Numbered from the stretch's first letter, positions 46,653 through 55,761 are shown. The stretch: DNA of 64,000 bases from G965205725 sp965205725 (GCA_965205725.1 OZ242189.1:806001-870000); one strand, 5' to 3'. Translations and numbers: made by a program. Notes: generated from the sequence alone by a model not told the origin.

Positions 46653-47213
46653 ATGAACATTCCCAATTCAATCACCGTAACCCGAATTGCTCTGATTCCG
46701 GTGATGGTTTTGGTGTTCTATTGGCCGTTCGAGAACCACAAACTGGTGGCCGCCTGTATTTTCGGCCTGGCGGCCATCACTGACTGGGTCGACGGCTATC
46801 TGGCACGCAAACTTGCGCAAATGACCGAGTTTGGCGCGTTTCTCGACCCGGTGGCAGACAAGCTGATGGTCGCTGTAGCGCTGGTGCTGGTGGTGGAACA
46901 GCAGTCCAATGTGGCCTTTACTCTGGCGGCCTGTGTCATTATCGGTCGTGAAATCGTGGTTTCCGCGTTGCGCGAGTGGATGGCAGAGTTGGGGCAGCGC
47001 ACCAGCGTGGCGGTGTCATACGTCGGCAAAGTAAAAACCTTTGTACAAATGGTGGCGATCAGCGTGTTGTTGGCGCTGGACTCCGAGCATATTGCCGAGT
47101 GGGTTGTCTGGCTCGCCTACGGCATGGTGTATGCGGCGGCTACGCTGACGCTCTGGTCGATGGCCGTCTACCTGAAAGCCGCCTGGAAAGTGCTCGAAGA
47201 AGAGCAAAACTAA
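46653..47213 (+). CDS. pgsA: phosphatidylglycerophosphate synthase
   Basis: PgsA makes phosphatidylglycerophosphate from CDP-diacylglycerol and glycerol 3-phosphate. The CDP-alcohol phosphotransferase motif is seen as ITDWVDGYLARKLAQMTEFGAFLDPVADK, given here in parts: DWVDGYLAR and FGAFLDPVADK. I chose the ATG at 46653 because MNIPNSITVTRI matches the usual start. GTG 46614, ATG 46620 and ATG 46647 are in the same frame and cannot be excluded. The uvrC-pgsA-tRNA order is ancestral. Confidence 0.94.
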   Translation: MNIPNSITVTRIALIPVMVLVFYWPFENHKLVAACIFGLAAITDWVDGYLARKLAQMTEFGAFLDPVADKLMVAVALVLVVEQQSNVAFTLAACVIIGREIVVSALREWMAELGQRTSVAVSYVGKVKTFVQMVAISVLLALDSEHIAEWVVWLAYGMVYAAATLTLWSMAVYLKAAWKVLEEEQN

Positions 47214-47242
47214 TTAATATTCAGTAAGTTGCGCCTTTTTTC

Positions 47243-47270
47243 TTGACAGATTTTAATAGCTACCTAGAAT
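47243..47270 (+). promoter_or_regulatory. sigma70 promoter for tRNA-Cys
   Basis: TTGACA at 47243-47248 and TAGAAT at 47265-47270 are separated by 16 bp, 18 bp before the mature tRNA 5' end. This is a near-consensus promoter in the correct place. Confidence 0.75.
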
Positions 47271-47288
47271 AGGCTGCCTCTCATTTAA

Positions 47289-47362
47289 GGCTCGGTGGTA
47301 GAGTGGTTATGCAGCGGACTGCAACTCCGTGTACGCCGGTTCGATTCCGGCCCGAGCCTCCA
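47289..47362 (+). tRNA. tRNA-Cys (anticodon GCA)
   Basis: The acceptor arms are GGCTCGG and CCGAGCC. The anticodon stem GCGGA/TCCGT encloses the loop CTGCAAC (anticodon GCA). The T arm contains GGTTCGATTCCGG, and CCA is encoded. In E. coli pgsA is followed by glyW-cysT-leuZ; here Cys and, farther on, Leu(UAA) are retained. Confidence 0.97.
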
Positions 47363-47615
47363 ATCTTCCAGCTCTGACAGTGCCTTGTGCAACCAGGGAG
47401 AAAATGTAGCTGATGTCGCTGGTCGCTGCTGCATTGACTGCACGTTTCGCCCTGGCGCGATGTTGATGCGGTGCTGGTACGGATGCTGGTACTGGGGCAA
47501 CCCGGCGAGTTGCCTGGAACATTTTTGACGCAGAGCACCCGCGTGCGGCAGCCGCCAATACCGGTGGCTCTGTACCGCGCTTGTCTTGCGGGTGTTTTCC
47601 TGGCCAAATGTTTCC

Positions 47616-48968
47616 CTAGCCAAACAGAGCCGTCGTGAATATGACAAGTATGACGGCCGGGCATACGAAGCGGATGTAGGGGGGCCAGATTTTCCAGAAT
47701 AGTCCCTGTTCAATATCCGGGGCGCCTTTGCGCAGTTCTTCGAGAATGCTGTTGCGGTGCCATAGCCAGCCGCAAAACAGGCAGTACATAAAGCCCAGCA
47801 AGGGCTGGGAATAGCGGGTGGTGATGTCTACTACAGCGCCAAACAGGGTTTCAAAACTCAGCAAAATGACCAGACTGATGCTGGCAATAATGGCTCCGAT
47901 AATCAGCACCCCGCGTTGGCGGCTCATTCCGCGTGATTCGATGGCGTAGGCCACAGGCACTTCCAGCATTGAAATGGAGGAGGTTAGAGCGGCGATTGTC
48001 ATAAGTGTAAAAAACGCCAGAGACACCACCATGCCAGCCATCCCCATGGTTTCAAACAGCGCTGGCAATACAGTGAATATCAAGGTTTCTTCAGAAATTA
48101 ACACGCCGCTGGCGGTAAATATCTCCACACCGTTGTGCAGCGCCACATACATCGCAGGCAACACCAGAAATCCGGCGACAACGGCAATTGAAATATCAAC
48201 CACGGTCACAATGCCACCCAGTGTCGGCAGATTTTCTTTGTCGCTGATATAGGAGCCGTAGACCAGCATGGTGCCCACACCCAGAGACAGAGAGAAAAAC
48301 GCAGAGCCGAGGGCGCTGATAATCAGTTGTGGGGTTACAGCGGCTTTGAAGTCCGGCAGCAGATAGACCTTTAGCCCTTCCATGGCACCATCCAGAGTCA
48401 TCACATACACCACCAGTAACACCAGCGTAATCAGCAGCATGGGCATCAGCCGAGAGGACCAGCGCTCGATACCATCGTGTACGCCGCCGTTGATGATGCC
48501 CACCGTCACGCCCATAAACAGGCCCATAAACACGACATTGCGCAACATGCTGAATTCAACCAGCCAGTTTGCAAGAGACGTAACCCCGGCAATGTGTGCC
48601 AGCGCGCTCAGGGCATGCGCGATCATCCAGCCGGCGATAATGGCGTAAAAACTGAGAATAAAACTGGCTGTGATAAAGCCTATAACACCGGTAACCGTGC
48701 CGACCTGACGAGTGGTGGGGCCAGGTGCAATAGCCTGTAATGCCTTGACAGCATTGGCGTGGGCGTGCCGGCCAATGATGAGTTCGGCCATTAATGCGGG
48801 GTAGGCCAGGGAAAAAGCCAAAAACAGATAAATCAGCAGGAATGCCGCGCCACCGTTACTGGCCGCCTGGGTTGGAAAACCCCAGATATTACCCAAACCC
48901 ACCGCACTGCCTGCGGCAGCCATAATAAAACCGAAGCGAGAGCTGAACTCCCCGCGAACACTGGCCAT
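47616..48968 (-). CDS. sodium-dependent transporter (NSS/SNF family)
   Basis: This 450-residue neurotransmitter:sodium symporter-type protein has 11-12 hydrophobic segments. The first helix carries the sodium-binding signature GSAVGLGNIWGFP, and the sixth-helix region is ALGSAFFSLSLGVGTMLVYGSY. Substrates in bacteria are usually amino acids; none can be assigned. It lies on the opposite strand between two tRNA genes. The 250 bp between its stop and tRNA-Cys hold nothing I can support. Confidence 0.92.
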   Translation of the reverse strand: MASVRGEFSSRFGFIMAAAGSAVGLGNIWGFPTQAASNGGAAFLLIYLFLAFSLAYPALMAELIIGRHAHANAVKALQAIAPGPTTRQVGTVTGVIGFITASFILSFYAIIAGWMIAHALSALAHIAGVTSLANWLVEFSMLRNVVFMGLFMGVTVGIINGGVHDGIERWSSRLMPMLLITLVLLVVYVMTLDGAMEGLKVYLLPDFKAAVTPQLIISALGSAFFSLSLGVGTMLVYGSYISDKENLPTLGGIVTVVDISIAVVAGFLVLPAMYVALHNGVEIFTASGVLISEETLIFTVLPALFETMGMAGMVVSLAFFTLMTIAALTSSISMLEVPVAYAIESRGMSRQRGVLIIGAIIASISLVILLSFETLFGAVVDITTRYSQPLLGFMYCLFCGWLWHRNSILEELRKGAPDIEQGLFWKIWPPYIRFVCPAVILVIFTTALFG

Positions 48969-49043
48969 AGCTTGTTTTCCCTGTTGTTTGCACCGCAGTG
49001 TAACACCCTTGGTTCACGGGTACAGCGCCTGGATTTGCTGTGC

Positions 49044-49049
49044 TAGAAT
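49044..49049 (+). promoter_or_regulatory. possible -10 box for tRNA-Leu
   Basis: TAGAAT lies 29 bp before the tRNA 5' end and is followed by a GC-rich discriminator. No good -35 is seen at the right distance, so this is tentative. Confidence 0.35.
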
Positions 49050-49077
49050 GCCGCCGCTTTAGCGAGCTTCCCCCTCT

Positions 49078-49165
49078 GCCCGGGTGGTGAAATTGGTAGA
49101 CACAGGAGACTTAAAATCTCCCGACTATTGCAGTCGTGCCGGTTCGATTCCGGCCTCGGGCACCA
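49078..49165 (+). tRNA. tRNA-Leu (anticodon TAA)
   Basis: This 88-nt class II tRNA has acceptor arms GCCCGGG and CTCGGGC with one G-T pair. The anticodon stem GGAGA/TCTCC encloses CTTAAAA (anticodon TAA). A long variable arm (CGACTATTGCAGTCG) precedes the T arm GGTTCGATTCC, and CCA is encoded. The accessory island begins 140 bp downstream. I found no repeat of its 3' end farther along that would mark an attachment site. Confidence 0.97.
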
Positions 49166-49305
49166 GCAATCAAAAAAATCTCCGGGAAAACCGGGGCGGT
49201 TCATTGTGTGAGTGGGTCAATGAGGGGCGTATCCAGCGACACGGGAAAGCACGGGCTACTTGATACAGTATCGCTTGAGCGAGCAAGAAAGAAAGGTGAG
49301 TTTCA

Positions 49306-52074
49306 TTGAACGCGGTTGAAATAGAACAAGCAATAACCAGTTTGGCCGAGCAGGGCTATGACTCGGAAACCTTCCCTTATGCCTTTTTAGAGGCATTTGG
49401 TAACAAAGCCACAACGATAAAGCGGCTGAAAAGTGGTTCTTCCAATGCTTCGGATATTGAGGGTGGCGTATTACAGCGTAATAACATCCATCTCGCGGTT
49501 TGTGCAGAGGGCCAAGTGACAGAGACTTTGGGTAAGCTTAAAGGCAGCCCAACAACCGGCAAGGCAAAAGCCAGGTTTATACTGGCAACTGACGGTATTG
49601 ATCTGGAAGCTGAAGACCTGACATCTGGCGAAACAGTCGCCTGTGCCTATAAGGATTTTCCCAATCACTTTGGCTTTTTCCTGCCGCTGGCGGGTATCAT
49701 CACCGTCAAGCAAATCCGCAATAACCCGATTGACATTCAGGCGACCAGTCGCTTAAACCGACTCTATGTTGAATTGTTGAGTGTTAACGAGGATTGGGCA
49801 ACGGATGAACGTCGGCATGATATGAACCAGTTTATGACGCGCCTGATTTTCTGCTTTTTTGCAGAAGATACCGATATCTTTGTTGGTGACAACCTGTTTA
49901 CAGCCACCATTGAGCAGATGACGGATAACCGCTCGGGTAACACCGATTTTGTGCTGACTGAGCTTTTCCGCGCCATGGATATTCACCCCGATAATCGGGC
50001 TGAAGCCCAGCTACCCAGATGGGCTGATGCGTTCCCCCATGTCAACGGCGGGCTTTTCTCTGGCGGCAAAGAAGTACCCAGGTTCAGCAGGATTGCGCGT
50101 TCCTACCTGCTTCATGCGGGTAGTCTGAATTGGAAGGAAATTAACCCAGACATTTTCGGCTCCATGATTCAGGCGGTTGCAGATGACGAAGAGCGCGGCG
50201 CGCTTGGTATGCACTACACCAGTGTGCCGAATATCCTCAAGGTGCTTAACCCGCTGTTTTTGGATGACTTGCGCGAGCAGTTAAAGCAGGCAGAAAATAA
50301 TCCCAGAAAGCTGTTAAACCTGCGCAAACGCATGGCCAATATTCGCGTGTTTGATCCAGCCTGTGGTTCAGGCAACTTTCTGGTAATTGCCTACAAAGAA
50401 ATGCGCGCCATTGAATACCAGATTAATAAAAGCCGGAGCGAAGATCATCAAAAATCTGGTATTCCATTAACGAATTTTCGCGGTATCGAGCTCAGAGATT
50501 TTCCGGCAGAGATTGCCCGGTTGGCGCTGATCATCGCGGAATATCAGTGTGACGTGCTCTATCGCGGGCAGAAGGAAGCCTTGGTCGAGTTCCTGCCGCT
50601 GAAAGCCATGAACTGGATCACCTGTGGCAATGCCCTGCGGCTGGATTGGTTATCTATATGTCCGCCAACAGGAAAGGCGGTGAAGCTTGTAGCGGAGGAC
50701 TTGTTCGAGGCACCGCTGGATCAAGCTGAGATCGATTTTGATAATGAAGGCGGTGAGACCTATATCTGCGGCAACCCGCCGTATCTTGGATCAACCTGGC
50801 AATCGGCGGATCAGAAAGAAGATTTAAGGCGCATCTTTAACGGGCGAGCTAAAGGCTGGAAGTCGCTGGATTATGTCGCCGGCTGGTTTATGAAAGCCGC
50901 CGATTACGGTTTGCATACGCCCACCGCATCGGCCTTCGTGTCCACCAACTCGATTTGTCAGGGTCAGCAGGTGCCGATCCTGTGGCCGCTGATATTCAGG
51001 ACGGGCCATGAGATTGCCTTTGCCCACACCTCGTTCAAATGGGCGAATTTGGCCAGTCATAATGCGGGCGTGACAGTGGTGATTGTGGGAAATTCCAATC
51101 ATGCAAGCGCGGCGCGACGATTGTTCTCTATCGCTGAGGATAGCGGCGTGATTGTGAAAGAAGCCGAGAATATCAATGCGTATTTGGTGGCGGGTAAAAA
51201 TGTGATTGTTCAGAAAGCATCTAGGCCCCTCGGTGAGCTATCAATGATGAATTTTGGCAACAAACCCTTGGACGGCGGCAACCTTTTGATGACCTCCGAT
51301 GATCTTTCGGCGCTTGGGTTGACTGGAGAGCAAGAAGATAGGTTCGTTCGTCGTATTTTTGGATCGTCTGAGTTTATTCAGGGCAAGGAACGATATTGCC
51401 TGTGGATTCAAGACAAGCATCTCGAAGAGGCTCAAGCGATCGGCCCGATAAGAGAGCGCATTGAGGGTTGTCGGACTATGCGTTCGAAAAGTCGTGATAA
51501 GGGCACTCAAAATCTTGGCAAGCGCCCACACCAAATGCGTGAAATGAATATTGGCAAACGACACACGCTTGTAGCACCGAGTGTTTCTTCCGAAAGCAGG
51601 CAATATTTGCCCGTTGGCCTAATTGATAACAAGTCGACGGTAACAAACCTTGCCTTTGCCCTCTACGACGCCCCGCTGTGGAACATGGCGCTGATTGCCT
51701 CGCGTATCCATCTGGTCTGGATCGCCACCGTCTGTGGCAAGTTGGAAACCCGATATCGCTATTCCAACACCCTCGGCTGGAACACCTTTCCCGTCCCCAA
51801 ACTGACCGAAAAAAACAAGGCCGACCTGACCCGCTGCGCCGAGGACATTCTGCTGGCGCGGGAAGCGCTTTTTCCCGCTACCATTGCCGACCTCTACAAG
51901 CCCGACGCCATGCCCAAAAACCTTCGCCATGCGCATGAGCGCAACGATGAAGTGCTGGAGCGCATCTATATCGGCAGACTATTCAAGAACGATACCGAGC
52001 GCCTGGAAAAGCTGTTCGAGATGTATACGAAGATGACGATGCAGGTGACAACGAAAGTGACCGCCGATGCCTGA
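49306..52074 (+). CDS. MmeI-type DNA adenine methyltransferase lacking the nuclease motif
   Basis: This 922-residue protein follows the MmeI (type IIL) layout: N-terminal domain, helical spacer (RLIFCFFAEDTDIF, residues 179-192; GALGMHYTS near 298-306), methyltransferase core with SAM motif FDPACGSGNF (349-358) and catalytic GNPPY (489-493), then target-recognition and C-terminal parts ending LFEMYTKMT. In MmeI the N-terminal domain carries D and E-x-K in LLIEMKS. The aligned stretch here is IHLAVCAEG (61-69), without E-x-K, so I infer modification without cleavage. TTG start with AAGGTGAG upstream. The next gene overlaps by 8 nt. Confidence 0.88.
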   Translation: MNAVEIEQAITSLAEQGYDSETFPYAFLEAFGNKATTIKRLKSGSSNASDIEGGVLQRNNIHLAVCAEGQVTETLGKLKGSPTTGKAKARFILATDGIDLEAEDLTSGETVACAYKDFPNHFGFFLPLAGIITVKQIRNNPIDIQATSRLNRLYVELLSVNEDWATDERRHDMNQFMTRLIFCFFAEDTDIFVGDNLFTATIEQMTDNRSGNTDFVLTELFRAMDIHPDNRAEAQLPRWADAFPHVNGGLFSGGKEVPRFSRIARSYLLHAGSLNWKEINPDIFGSMIQAVADDEERGALGMHYTSVPNILKVLNPLFLDDLREQLKQAENNPRKLLNLRKRMANIRVFDPACGSGNFLVIAYKEMRAIEYQINKSRSEDHQKSGIPLTNFRGIELRDFPAEIARLALIIAEYQCDVLYRGQKEALVEFLPLKAMNWITCGNALRLDWLSICPPTGKAVKLVAEDLFEAPLDQAEIDFDNEGGETYICGNPPYLGSTWQSADQKEDLRRIFNGRAKGWKSLDYVAGWFMKAADYGLHTPTASAFVSTNSICQGQQVPILWPLIFRTGHEIAFAHTSFKWANLASHNAGVTVVIVGNSNHASAARRLFSIAEDSGVIVKEAENINAYLVAGKNVIVQKASRPLGELSMMNFGNKPLDGGNLLMTSDDLSALGLTGEQEDRFVRRIFGSSEFIQGKERYCLWIQDKHLEEAQAIGPIRERIEGCRTMRSKSRDKGTQNLGKRPHQMREMNIGKRHTLVAPSVSSESRQYLPVGLIDNKSTVTNLAFALYDAPLWNMALIASRIHLVWIATVCGKLETRYRYSNTLGWNTFPVPKLTEKNKADLTRCAEDILLAREALFPATIADLYKPDAMPKNLRHAHERNDEVLERIYIGRLFKNDTERLEKLFEMYTKMTMQVTTKVTADA

Positions 52075-53548
52075 CCCCTTAATGACGATTGAGCGAACGC
52101 GCGCCTTGATTAACGATCTGTGTGCCATGCCTGCGGAGACATCCTGGGTTGAGTTCAAGCAGAATACAACTGATCCAAATATAATTGGTAAGCTAATCTC
52201 AGCCCTGTCAAACGCGGCGCGCATCGCCGATCAGCATTTTGCATATGTCATCTGGGGCGTTCGCGATGGTGATCACGCCGCAGTTGGAACCAGTTTTGAG
52301 CCTGGAACGGCCCGCACGGCCCGCGCTGCTGGAAACCAACCGCTGGAACTATGGCTGGCTCAGCGCCTTGTGCCCAGCAGCGGGTTTACTTTTGAAACTG
52401 TTGAACATTCTGAAAAACGGCTGGTACTTTTGACTATCCCCGCCGCATCCACCAGCCCGATTGAATTTGAAAGAACCGCATATCTGAGAATAGGAAGTGC
52501 AACGCCGCGTTTGTCCGATTATCCTGAACGATTGCACGCGCTATGGGCCAAGCTGCAACTCTATGCCTGGGAAGCGGGATTGGCTGCCCAGTTTTTGACC
52601 GGCGATGATGTTCTGTCACGACTGGACTATGTTGCGTATTTCGAACTGACTGATCAACCCTTACCGGACAACAGACAAGGCATTTTTGATAAGTTAGTTG
52701 CAGATCGGCTGATCGAAAAGGACGTGGGTGAAAACTGGAACATTACAAACCTTGGCGCAATCCTGTTTGCAAAGCGCCTCAGTGACTTTAATTCCTCCGT
52801 TGCCCGCAAGGCTGTACGCTTTGTTGCCTACGACGGTGCCAGTCGCGCCGACACCGTGACGCACCGACAGGACGGACAACGCGGTTACGCCAGTGGATTC
52901 AAGGGGCTGGTAGAGTACATTGATGGTTTGTTGCCTCGAAACGAGCTCATTGGGCAGGCGTTCCGTGAACAGCGTCCGCTCTACCCGTCCATCGCCATTC
53001 GTGAATTGATTGCCAATGCCCTTATACACCAGGATATGACGGTGACCGGGGCGGGTCCCTTGGTCGAAATGTTCGCGGGTCGGCTGGAGATCACAAACCC
53101 TGGTCGGCCACTGATCAGCCCGGATCGTTTTCTGGACACGCCGCCAATATCTCGGAACGAGGCGCTGGCATCGTTGATGAGACGCATGCGGCTCTGCGAA
53201 GAGCAGGGAACCGGGATCGACAAGGTGATCTTTTTGGTCGAGTTTCATCAGTTGCCACCCCCGGATTTCCGGACGGAGGGCGATGCCGTGCGTACCATCC
53301 TGTTCGCGCCGCGCCGCTTTGCCGAGATGACGCCGGAGGAGAGAATCAGGGCCTGCTACCAGCATGCGGCTTTGAAATACGTCAGCGGCGAACGTATGAA
53401 AAACGCCACGCTCTGCGAACGCTTCGGGATTGACCGGAAGAATGCCTCACAAGCATCGGTGATCATCGGGCAATGTCAGAAGGCGGGCCTGGTTCGTCCG
53501 GCCGACCTGGAGCATCCGCGCGCTGGCTATGTGCCGTTCTGGGCATGA
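52067..53548 (+). CDS. AlbA_2 domain ATP-binding protein with C-terminal winged helix
   Basis: This 493-residue protein starts with an AlbA_2 (Schlafen-like) domain at about residues 25-150 (TSWVEFKQN, then ISALSNAARIA and YVIWGVRDG). A GHKL-type ATPase fold follows, with N-box IRELIANALIHQD (311-323), NPGRP (344-348) and EEQGTGIDK (378-386). A winged-helix-like C-terminus spans about 425-480. Such proteins are often called transcriptional regulators and recur in phage-defence loci. It overlaps the methyltransferase gene by 8 nt. Its role here (sensor, regulator or effector) is not shown by the sequence. Confidence 0.82.
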   Translation: MPDPLMTIERTRALINDLCAMPAETSWVEFKQNTTDPNIIGKLISALSNAARIADQHFAYVIWGVRDGDHAAVGTSFEPGTARTARAAGNQPLELWLAQRLVPSSGFTFETVEHSEKRLVLLTIPAASTSPIEFERTAYLRIGSATPRLSDYPERLHALWAKLQLYAWEAGLAAQFLTGDDVLSRLDYVAYFELTDQPLPDNRQGIFDKLVADRLIEKDVGENWNITNLGAILFAKRLSDFNSSVARKAVRFVAYDGASRADTVTHRQDGQRGYASGFKGLVEYIDGLLPRNELIGQAFREQRPLYPSIAIRELIANALIHQDMTVTGAGPLVEMFAGRLEITNPGRPLISPDRFLDTPPISRNEALASLMRRMRLCEEQGTGIDKVIFLVEFHQLPPPDFRTEGDAVRTILFAPRRFAEMTPEERIRACYQHAALKYVSGERMKNATLCERFGIDRKNASQASVIIGQCQKAGLVRPADLEHPRAGYVPFWA

Positions 53549-53558
53549 AACCGGAAAA

Positions 53559-53676
53559 GTTTTGATCAGGTTTTGATTGCGAGAGGTGATTTCAACGTGC
53601 CGAAACTAAAAAATATATATAAAACAGTATTTTATAGGGTATTTCTAATGAAATATGTTCTTGACCGTGTTTTGAT
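53559..53676 (+). promoter_or_regulatory. three phased GTTTTGAT repeats before the helicase gene
   Basis: The octamer GTTTTGAT occurs at 53559, 53570 and 53669. The spacings are 11 and 99 bp, both whole multiples of about one helical turn. The region also holds an AT-rich stretch (53608-53640) that could serve as a promoter. A binding site for a regulator, perhaps the AlbA_2 protein encoded just upstream, is a guess. Confidence 0.3.
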
Positions 53677-53728
53677 TTGGACGCCTTTCGGGGCACTGAA
53701 GCAATGCTTTTGGAGGACAGGCCTATGA
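53648..53728 (+). CDS. 26-codon leader ORF coupled to the helicase gene
   Basis: An ATG at 53648, preceded by AGGG at good distance, opens a 26-codon frame (starting MKYVLDRVLIWTPFG, rich in Trp, Leu and Arg). Its TGA overlaps the helicase start as ATGA. The overlap suggests translational coupling or a leader peptide. I do not recognise the peptide, and it may be fortuitous. Confidence 0.4.
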   Translation: MKYVLDRVLIWTPFGALKQCFWRTGL

Positions 53729-55761
53729 CAAAATCTGTGCCATCGGTGTCTGTTAACTATGCACAAACAGGCGCGTCTACCCAGTCGAACGAGCTGGGGA
53801 TGCGGCCCATGCAGGAACGGGCCTATGAAAAACGCGGCGAGCAGTATCTGTTGATCAAATCGCCCCCGGCGTCCGGCAAAAGCCGCGCGCTGATGTTTAT
53901 CGCGCTGGACAAGTTGCACAATCAGGGACTCAGGCAGGCGATTATTACAGTGCCGGAACGGTCGATCGGGGCGAGCTTTGCTGACGAACCGCTGAGCAAT
54001 TTCGGCTTTTGGGCGGATTGGCAGGTTAAGCCGCAATGGAACCTGTGCAATGCGCCGGGTGGTGATGACGGCAAGGTCAATTCGGTCGGGGCTTTTCTTG
54101 ACAGCGACGACCGGATTCTGGTTTGCACTCATGCGACGTTCCGCTTTGCTGTGGACAGGTTCGGGGTGGCAGCCTTCGATGATCGGCTGATTGCGGTGGA
54201 TGAATTTCACCATGTCTCGGCCAACCCCGACAACAAGCTGGGTGCGCATCTGGGCGACTTCATGGCTCGCGACAGAGCACATATTGTCGCTATGACGGGA
54301 TCGTATTTCCGGGGTGATGCCGAGCCCGTGCTCATGCCGCATGACGAAGCCAGCTTTAATACGGTCACTTACACCTACTATGAACAGCTAAACGGCTATG
54401 AACACCTGAAGACATTAGATATCGGTTATTACTTCTATTCTGGCTCCTATGCGGATGAAATTCTGAGTGTTCTTAACCCTGATGAAAAAACGATTATCCA
54501 TATTCCCAATGTAAACTCACGAGAAAGCACCAAGGATAAGATTAAGGAAGTTGAGCATATTATTGAAGAGTTGGGTAGCTGGCTCGGCATTGACCCCGAT
54601 ACTGGTTTCCATTTAGTGAAAACATCAGAGGGCAGGCTGATCCGAATTGCTGATTTGGTTGACGATGATGTAAGCAAGCGCGATAAAGTATCGGCTGCCC
54701 TGAGGCTTCCCGAAGAAAAGAACAACCGGGATCATGTCGATATTATTATTGCACTGGGTATGGCTAAAGAAGGCTTTGACTGGATTTGGTGTGAACATGC
54801 GCTGACTGTTGGCTACCGCTCCAGCCTCACTGAGATCATTCAGATTATTGGGCGGGCGACACGGGATGCCGAGGGAAAGACCCGCGCCCGTTTTACCAAC
54901 CTGATTGCCGAGCCGGATGCCTCGGAAGAAGCCGTCACCGATGCGGTAAATGATACCTTGAAGGCCATTGCGGCAAGCCTGTTGATGGAGCAGGTGCTTG
55001 CCCCAAAATTCAACTTTACGCCCAAGAATAGTCATCCTGCTCCTGTAAAGGGTTTTGATTACGGAGAAAACGGCTATAACCCCGATGGCAATAATGTTGG
55101 TTTTAATGAATCGACGGGGCAGCTTCAGATAGAAATAAAAGGTCTGGCTGAACCGAAGAGTAAAGACGCTCAGCGTATCTGTCAGGAAGATTTAAACGAG
55201 GTGATTACGACTTTCGTTCAGGACAAAACGGCGCTTGAGCGTGGGCTATTTGATGAGGAAATGGTTCCTGAAGAATTAACGCAGGTTCGTATGGGTAAAA
55301 TCGTCAAGGATAAATACCCCGAACTGGACGAAGAAGATCAGGAGGCAGTCAGGCAACGTGCTATTGCCGCGTTAAGCTTCACCCAAAAGACAAAAGAAAT
55401 TGTTAATAATTCTGAGCAAGGCGGCAGCACGGCATTTGTCGATGGCGTTAAAAAATTTGCCATGGATGTGCGCGATTTAGATATCGACCTGATTGATCAT
55501 ATAAACCCGTTTAGCGAGGCGTATGCGATCATTGCCAAGTCTATGAGTGAAGAAAGCCTCAAACAAGTGGCTATGGTTATCAGCGCGAAAAAGGTCTCAC
55601 TAACCGAAGAAGACGCGAGAGAACTGGCTTTGCGAGCAGTCAAATTCAAGAAAGAACGGGGACGTTTGCCAGAATTAACCTCTACCGACCCATGGGAAAG
55701 CCGCATGGCTGAGGGTATTGCTTTTCTACAGCACAAAGTAGCGGAGGAAAGCAATGGCTGA
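53725..55761 (+). CDS. SF2 DEAD/DEAH-box helicase of the putative defence operon
   Basis: This 678-residue helicase resembles the translocase part of type III restriction enzymes. Walker A is SPPASGKS (46-53), motif II is VDEFHH (158-163), motif III is TGSYF (191-195) and motif VI is QIIGRATR (373-380). A long C-terminal region of about 290 residues has no motif I recognise. The ATG at 53725 has GGAGG upstream; ATG 53704 is in frame. It overlaps the nuclease gene by 8 nt. The expected role is ATP-driven movement on DNA, coupling recognition to cleavage. Confidence 0.88.
   Translation: MTKSVPSVSVNYAQTGASTQSNELGMRPMQERAYEKRGEQYLLIKSPPASGKSRALMFIALDKLHNQGLRQAIITVPERSIGASFADEPLSNFGFWADWQVKPQWNLCNAPGGDDGKVNSVGAFLDSDDRILVCTHATFRFAVDRFGVAAFDDRLIAVDEFHHVSANPDNKLGAHLGDFMARDRAHIVAMTGSYFRGDAEPVLMPHDEASFNTVTYTYYEQLNGYEHLKTLDIGYYFYSGSYADEILSVLNPDEKTIIHIPNVNSRESTKDKIKEVEHIIEELGSWLGIDPDTGFHLVKTSEGRLIRIADLVDDDVSKRDKVSAALRLPEEKNNRDHVDIIIALGMAKEGFDWIWCEHALTVGYRSSLTEIIQIIGRATRDAEGKTRARFTNLIAEPDASEEAVTDAVNDTLKAIAASLLMEQVLAPKFNFTPKNSHPAPVKGFDYGENGYNPDGNNVGFNESTGQLQIEIKGLAEPKSKDAQRICQEDLNEVITTFVQDKTALERGLFDEEMVPEELTQVRMGKIVKDKYPELDEEDQEAVRQRAIAALSFTQKTKEIVNNSEQGGSTAFVDGVKKFAMDVRDLDIDLIDHINPFSEAYAIIAKSMSEESLKQVAMVISAKKVSLTEEDARELALRAVKFKKERGRLPELTSTDPWESRMAEGIAFLQHKVAEESNG

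Noticed and set aside
47285..47713. Minus-strand frames across tRNA-Cys, one containing GIEPAYTELQSAA
   Set aside because: This peptide is a well-known artefact of translating the antisense of tRNA genes. The frame has no ribosome site or conserved domain.
49078..49165. tRNA-Leu 3' end as an attachment site with a duplicate at the island's far end
   Set aside because: I scanned 56987-60460 and found no copy of the T-arm/acceptor sequence; the only similar stretch is tRNA-Cys, which has the common T-arm motif.
53600..53645. LexA-type operator in the AT-rich region before the helicase gene
   Set aside because: Only one half-site (ACAG) is seen; the CTGT partner is not at the required spacing.
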